Positions 61,683-64,000 of a stretch of DNA of 64,000 nucleotides are shown in pieces. Below the pieces are notes generated by a model. The model made no database searches and was not told the DNA's origin. It saw nothing but the letters and a program-made list of their open reading frames with translations. How positions within the stretch are numbered: position 1 is the stretch's first letter; each line of letters begins with the position of its first letter. The position numbers and the translations under genes were made by a program. The stretch is taken from NCBI RefSeq assembly GCF_000716875.1, contig NZ_JNWQ01000001.1, positions 62,001-126,000 of the forward strand. The letters run 5' to 3'. This DNA comes from Streptomyces novaecaesareae (lineage in GTDB: Bacteria; Actinomycetota; Actinomycetes; Streptomycetales; Streptomycetaceae).

Positions 61683-63436
61683 CGACCCCGACCCGCCGCC
61701 GGACCGTCCACTCCGGCGGCCTGCCGCTCGCCGTCTTCGAGCAGGGCGACCCGACCGCCCCCACCGTCCTGCTCGTCCACGGCTACCCCGACACCCACGC
61801 CGTCTGGGACGACATCGCCGCCGACCTCGCCCGCGACCACCACGTGGTCCGCTACGACGTGCGCGGCGCCGGCGAGTCCGGCGTCCCCGCGGATCGGGAC
61901 GGCTACCGGCTGGAGCGGCTGGCCGAGGACCTGCTCGCCGTCGCCGACGCGGTCAGCCCGGACCGACCGGTCCACCTGCTCGCCCACGACTGGGGCTCGA
62001 TCCAGTCCTGGGAGGCCGTCACCGCCCCCGGCGCCGAGCACCGGATCGCCTCGTACACCACGATGTCCGGCCCCAGCCTGGACCACATGGGGTTCTGGCT
62101 GCGCCACCGGCTGCGCCGCCCCACCCCGCGCCACCTCAAGCAGCTGCTGCACCAGGGCCTGCACTCCTGGTACATCACCGCCTTCCACCTGCCCTACCTC
62201 GGCCCCGGCGTCTGGCGCCTCGGCCTCGCCCGGGCCTGGCCGCGGGTGCTGCGCGACCTGGAGCACGTCACCCCGCGCGCCGACCACCCGCAGCGCAGCC
62301 TGCGCCGCGACGCGATCCGCGGCATCGAGCTGTACCGGGCCAACTTCCGCCCCACCATGGGCAGTCCGCGCGAGCGGACGACCCTGGTGCCGGTCCAGCT
62401 GATCACCCTCACCCGGGACCGCTACGTCGGCACCTACCTCTCCGACGGCCTGGAGCGCTGGGTGCCCGAGCTGACCCGCCGGACGCTGCACGCCGGCCAC
62501 TGGTCGGCGCTGCTGGAGAAGGGGGCCACCGTGGCGGGCATGGTCCGCGAGTTCACCAGCCGCGTCGAGACTGCCCGTACCGAGACCGGGCACACCGGTG
62601 AAACCGCAGCCGACCGCCCGGCCCTGGACGACGGCCGGCTGGTGGTCGTCACCGGCGGCGGCAGCGGCATCGGCCGGGCCACCGCGCTCGCCTTCGCCGA
62701 GGAGGGCGCCAGGGTGGTGGTCTGCGACCTCGACCTCGCGGCCGCCGAGCGTACCGCCGAACTCGCCTCGCTGATCGGCCCGCCGGCGCACGCCTACCGG
62801 GTGGACGTCTCCGACGGCGCCGCGGTGGACGGGTTCGCGCAGACCGTCGCCGCCGAGCACGGGGTGCCCGACGTGATCGTCAACAACGCGGGCATCGGCC
62901 ACTCCGGGACGTTCCTGCAGACCACCGAGAAGGAGTGGCAGCGCGTCCTGGACGTCAACCTCTGGGGCGTGATCCACGGCTGCCGCGCCTTCGGCACCCT
63001 GATGGCCGACCGCGGCCAGGGCGGCCACATCGTCAACGTCTCCTCCGCCGCCGCCTACCTGCCGTCCAAGGCGCTCACCGCCTACGCCACCAGCAAGGCC
63101 GCGGTGTTCATGCTCTCCGACTGCCTGCGCGCCGAGTTCGTCGGCCACGGCATCGGCGTCTCCACCATCTGCCCCGGCATCGTCAACACCAACATCACCC
63201 GCACCTCCACCTTCTCCGCCACCAGCGCCGACGAGCAGGCCGCCAAGCAGGCCCGCGCCGCCAAGCTCTACGCCCGCCGCGGCTTCCCCCCGGAGAAGGT
63301 CGCCACCGCGATCGTCTCCGCCGTCCGCACCGGCAAGCCCGTCGTCCCCGTCACCCCCGAGGCCAAGGCCGCCCGCTTCCTCTCCCGCCTCAGCCCCGCC
63401 CTGCTCCGCCTCGCCGCCCGCCTCAACGTCACCTGA
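61679..63436 (+). CDS. Alpha/beta hydrolase - short-chain dehydrogenase fusion
   Basis: A 585-residue two-domain enzyme. Residues 1-300 are an alpha/beta hydrolase of the epoxide hydrolase / haloalkane dehalogenase-like group: LVHGYPDTHAVW, nucleophile elbow AHDWGS (Asp instead of Ser), and HAGHWSALLEKG with the His. From about residue 320 an SDR follows: VVTGGGSGIGRATALAFAEEGARV, VNNAGIGHSG, VNVSSAAAYL and YATSK. The fusion would hydrate or open an ester or epoxide and oxidise the resulting alcohol in one protein. ATGA overlap with the M24 gene. Fusions of this order are known in mycobacteria and actinomycetes (inferred from memory of the family). Confidence 0.92.
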   Translation: MTTPTRRRTVHSGGLPLAVFEQGDPTAPTVLLVHGYPDTHAVWDDIAADLARDHHVVRYDVRGAGESGVPADRDGYRLERLAEDLLAVADAVSPDRPVHLLAHDWGSIQSWEAVTAPGAEHRIASYTTMSGPSLDHMGFWLRHRLRRPTPRHLKQLLHQGLHSWYITAFHLPYLGPGVWRLGLARAWPRVLRDLEHVTPRADHPQRSLRRDAIRGIELYRANFRPTMGSPRERTTLVPVQLITLTRDRYVGTYLSDGLERWVPELTRRTLHAGHWSALLEKGATVAGMVREFTSRVETARTETGHTGETAADRPALDDGRLVVVTGGGSGIGRATALAFAEEGARVVVCDLDLAAAERTAELASLIGPPAHAYRVDVSDGAAVDGFAQTVAAEHGVPDVIVNNAGIGHSGTFLQTTEKEWQRVLDVNLWGVIHGCRAFGTLMADRGQGGHIVNVSSAAAYLPSKALTAYATSKAAVFMLSDCLRAEFVGHGIGVSTICPGIVNTNITRTSTFSATSADEQAAKQARAAKLYARRGFPPEKVATAIVSAVRTGKPVVPVTPEAKAARFLSRLSPALLRLAARLNVT

Positions 63437-63465
63437 TCCGGTGAACGTCACCTGACCGGGCTACC

Positions 63466-63511
63466 GGGACCTGTGATATCAGCTAGGCATGCTCTTGATA
63501 TCGCAGGTCCC
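63466..63511. terminator. Terminator between the fusion gene and the last gene
   Basis: Arms of 16 nt (63466-63481, GGGACCTGTGATATCA, and 63496-63511) pair with one mismatch around a 14-nt loop. The GATATCA part is AT-rich, unlike the other hairpins here. It lies between convergent genes. Confidence 0.75.
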
Positions 63512-63549
63512 GCTCTGCTTGCCGGAGACCGGCCATGGGCGAGCAGCCG

Positions 63550-63843
63550 TTACCGGCTGAGCCGGGACAGCCCTTCGCGCAGCTCGTCGGCGTTCATGCA
63601 GATGTGCAGTTGGACGTCGGCGCCGAGCTGGAGCCAGAACGGCTCGCAGGTGGTCACCACCGAGGACTCGTCCGGGACGTCGAGGACGAAGAGCATGGCC
63701 CGGCGGCCGTTGCGGGCGAAGAAGTATGCCGCCTCCGGCTTGAGTTGGCCCATGACCTGTTCCAGGGTCGGGCCGATCGAGCCGTCGGTGATGAGCTTGT
63801 TGGAGGTTTCGGTGTCGAGGGTGACTTCCAGCAGGGCGCGCAT
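63550..63843 (-). CDS. Small conserved protein, muconolactone isomerase-like (ferredoxin-like fold)
   Basis: A 97-residue protein starting MRALLEVTLDTETSNKLITDG, with MGQLKPEAAYFFARNGRRAMLFVLDVPDESSVVTTCEPFW and a C-terminal helix. The pattern of a strand, helix and Phe/Trp-rich core fits the dimeric alpha-beta barrel class (muconolactone isomerase, YciI or DUF3303-like). No catalytic residues can be assigned. ATG at 63843 with GGAGCGGGG upstream. Confidence 0.75.
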   Translation of the reverse strand: MRALLEVTLDTETSNKLITDGSIGPTLEQVMGQLKPEAAYFFARNGRRAMLFVLDVPDESSVVTTCEPFWLQLGADVQLHICMNADELREGLSRLSR

Positions 63844-64000
63844 GGTCCCCGCTCCTTCCCCGGGCTCGGGGTGAGTCCGCAACTCCAGCGTCCCGCCGCC
63901 CCGGTGGCCATGCAACGCCACCCGCTCGGGGTCCGGTGAGTGGCAGGCCGCCGCGCCCCGGGCTGCACTGGTAACGCCATCGCCCGATGGAGACCAGTGG
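63844..64000. other. End of window, no gene seen
   Basis: The last 157 bases are the upstream region of the small protein gene. No promoter or complete frame can be supported here. Confidence 0.4.

Overview
The window reads as a chromosomal segment of a high-GC actinomycete of the Streptomycetaceae (Streptomyces or Kitasatospora type). The support is very high GC at third codon positions, frequent GTG and TTG starts, ATGA/GTGA translational couplings, a complete conservon (cvnABCD), a secreted M4 protease, a c-di-AMP riboswitch in front of a cell-wall-type hydrolase, RecA-NDp (PafBC-type) promoters, and many MocR, TetR, GntR, MerR and IclR regulators beside small metabolic cassettes. I saw no rRNA, tRNA, CRISPR array, transposase or integrase. 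Species cannot be decided from the sequence.

Layout. 0-6 kb: end of a dienelactone-hydrolase-like gene, an alpha/beta hydrolase, a membrane Ser/Thr kinase with an outer lectin-like domain, and a thermolysin-family protease. 5.8-11 kb: a broken siderophore-binding-protein remnant, a MerR regulator, and a coupled Baeyer-Villiger monooxygenase / hydrolase / SDR operon resembling the mycobacterial mymA operon. 11-20 kb: MocR regulator with a divergent LysE exporter, an SDR, an ABC exporter behind palindromic operators, an acyltransferase, an EF-hand protein, and a glycosyltransferase / CDP-glycerol polymerase. 20-25 kb: small conserved proteins, then a flavin monooxygenase divergent from a GntR-TetR fusion regulator. 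25-32 kb: sbcCD, divergent across twin DNA-damage promoters from an uncharacterised gene and a NUDIX hydrolase. 32-38 kb: SGNH hydrolase, a deazaflavin-reductase/hemerythrin fusion, a polysaccharide deacetylase and a fatty acyl-CoA ligase.

38-45 kb: cvnABCD and a winged-helix regulator preceded by a short Cys-ending leader-like ORF. 44.5-54 kb: aldo/keto reductase, a TetR-controlled DUF4865/CMD/phosphotriesterase cassette, membrane and esterase genes, and the riboswitch-GH16 unit. 54-58.4 kb: an IclR regulator divergent from malate synthase (glyoxylate assimilation), then the fused remnants of an 8-oxoguanine-deaminase-type gene and an IclR gene, both cut at the same point. 58.5-63.5 kb: a four-gene oxidoreductive cassette ending in an alpha/beta-hydrolase-SDR fusion.

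The most unusual structure is a family of intergenic elements at 10.8, 22.2, 44.5 and 59.5 kb. Each is built of strictly phased 7-bp units (left arm GNNNNCA or GNNNNCG, right arm NNNNNTG) that turn into near-perfect palindromes. They lie at gene ends, appear related by addition or loss of whole heptads, and match no repeat class I know.
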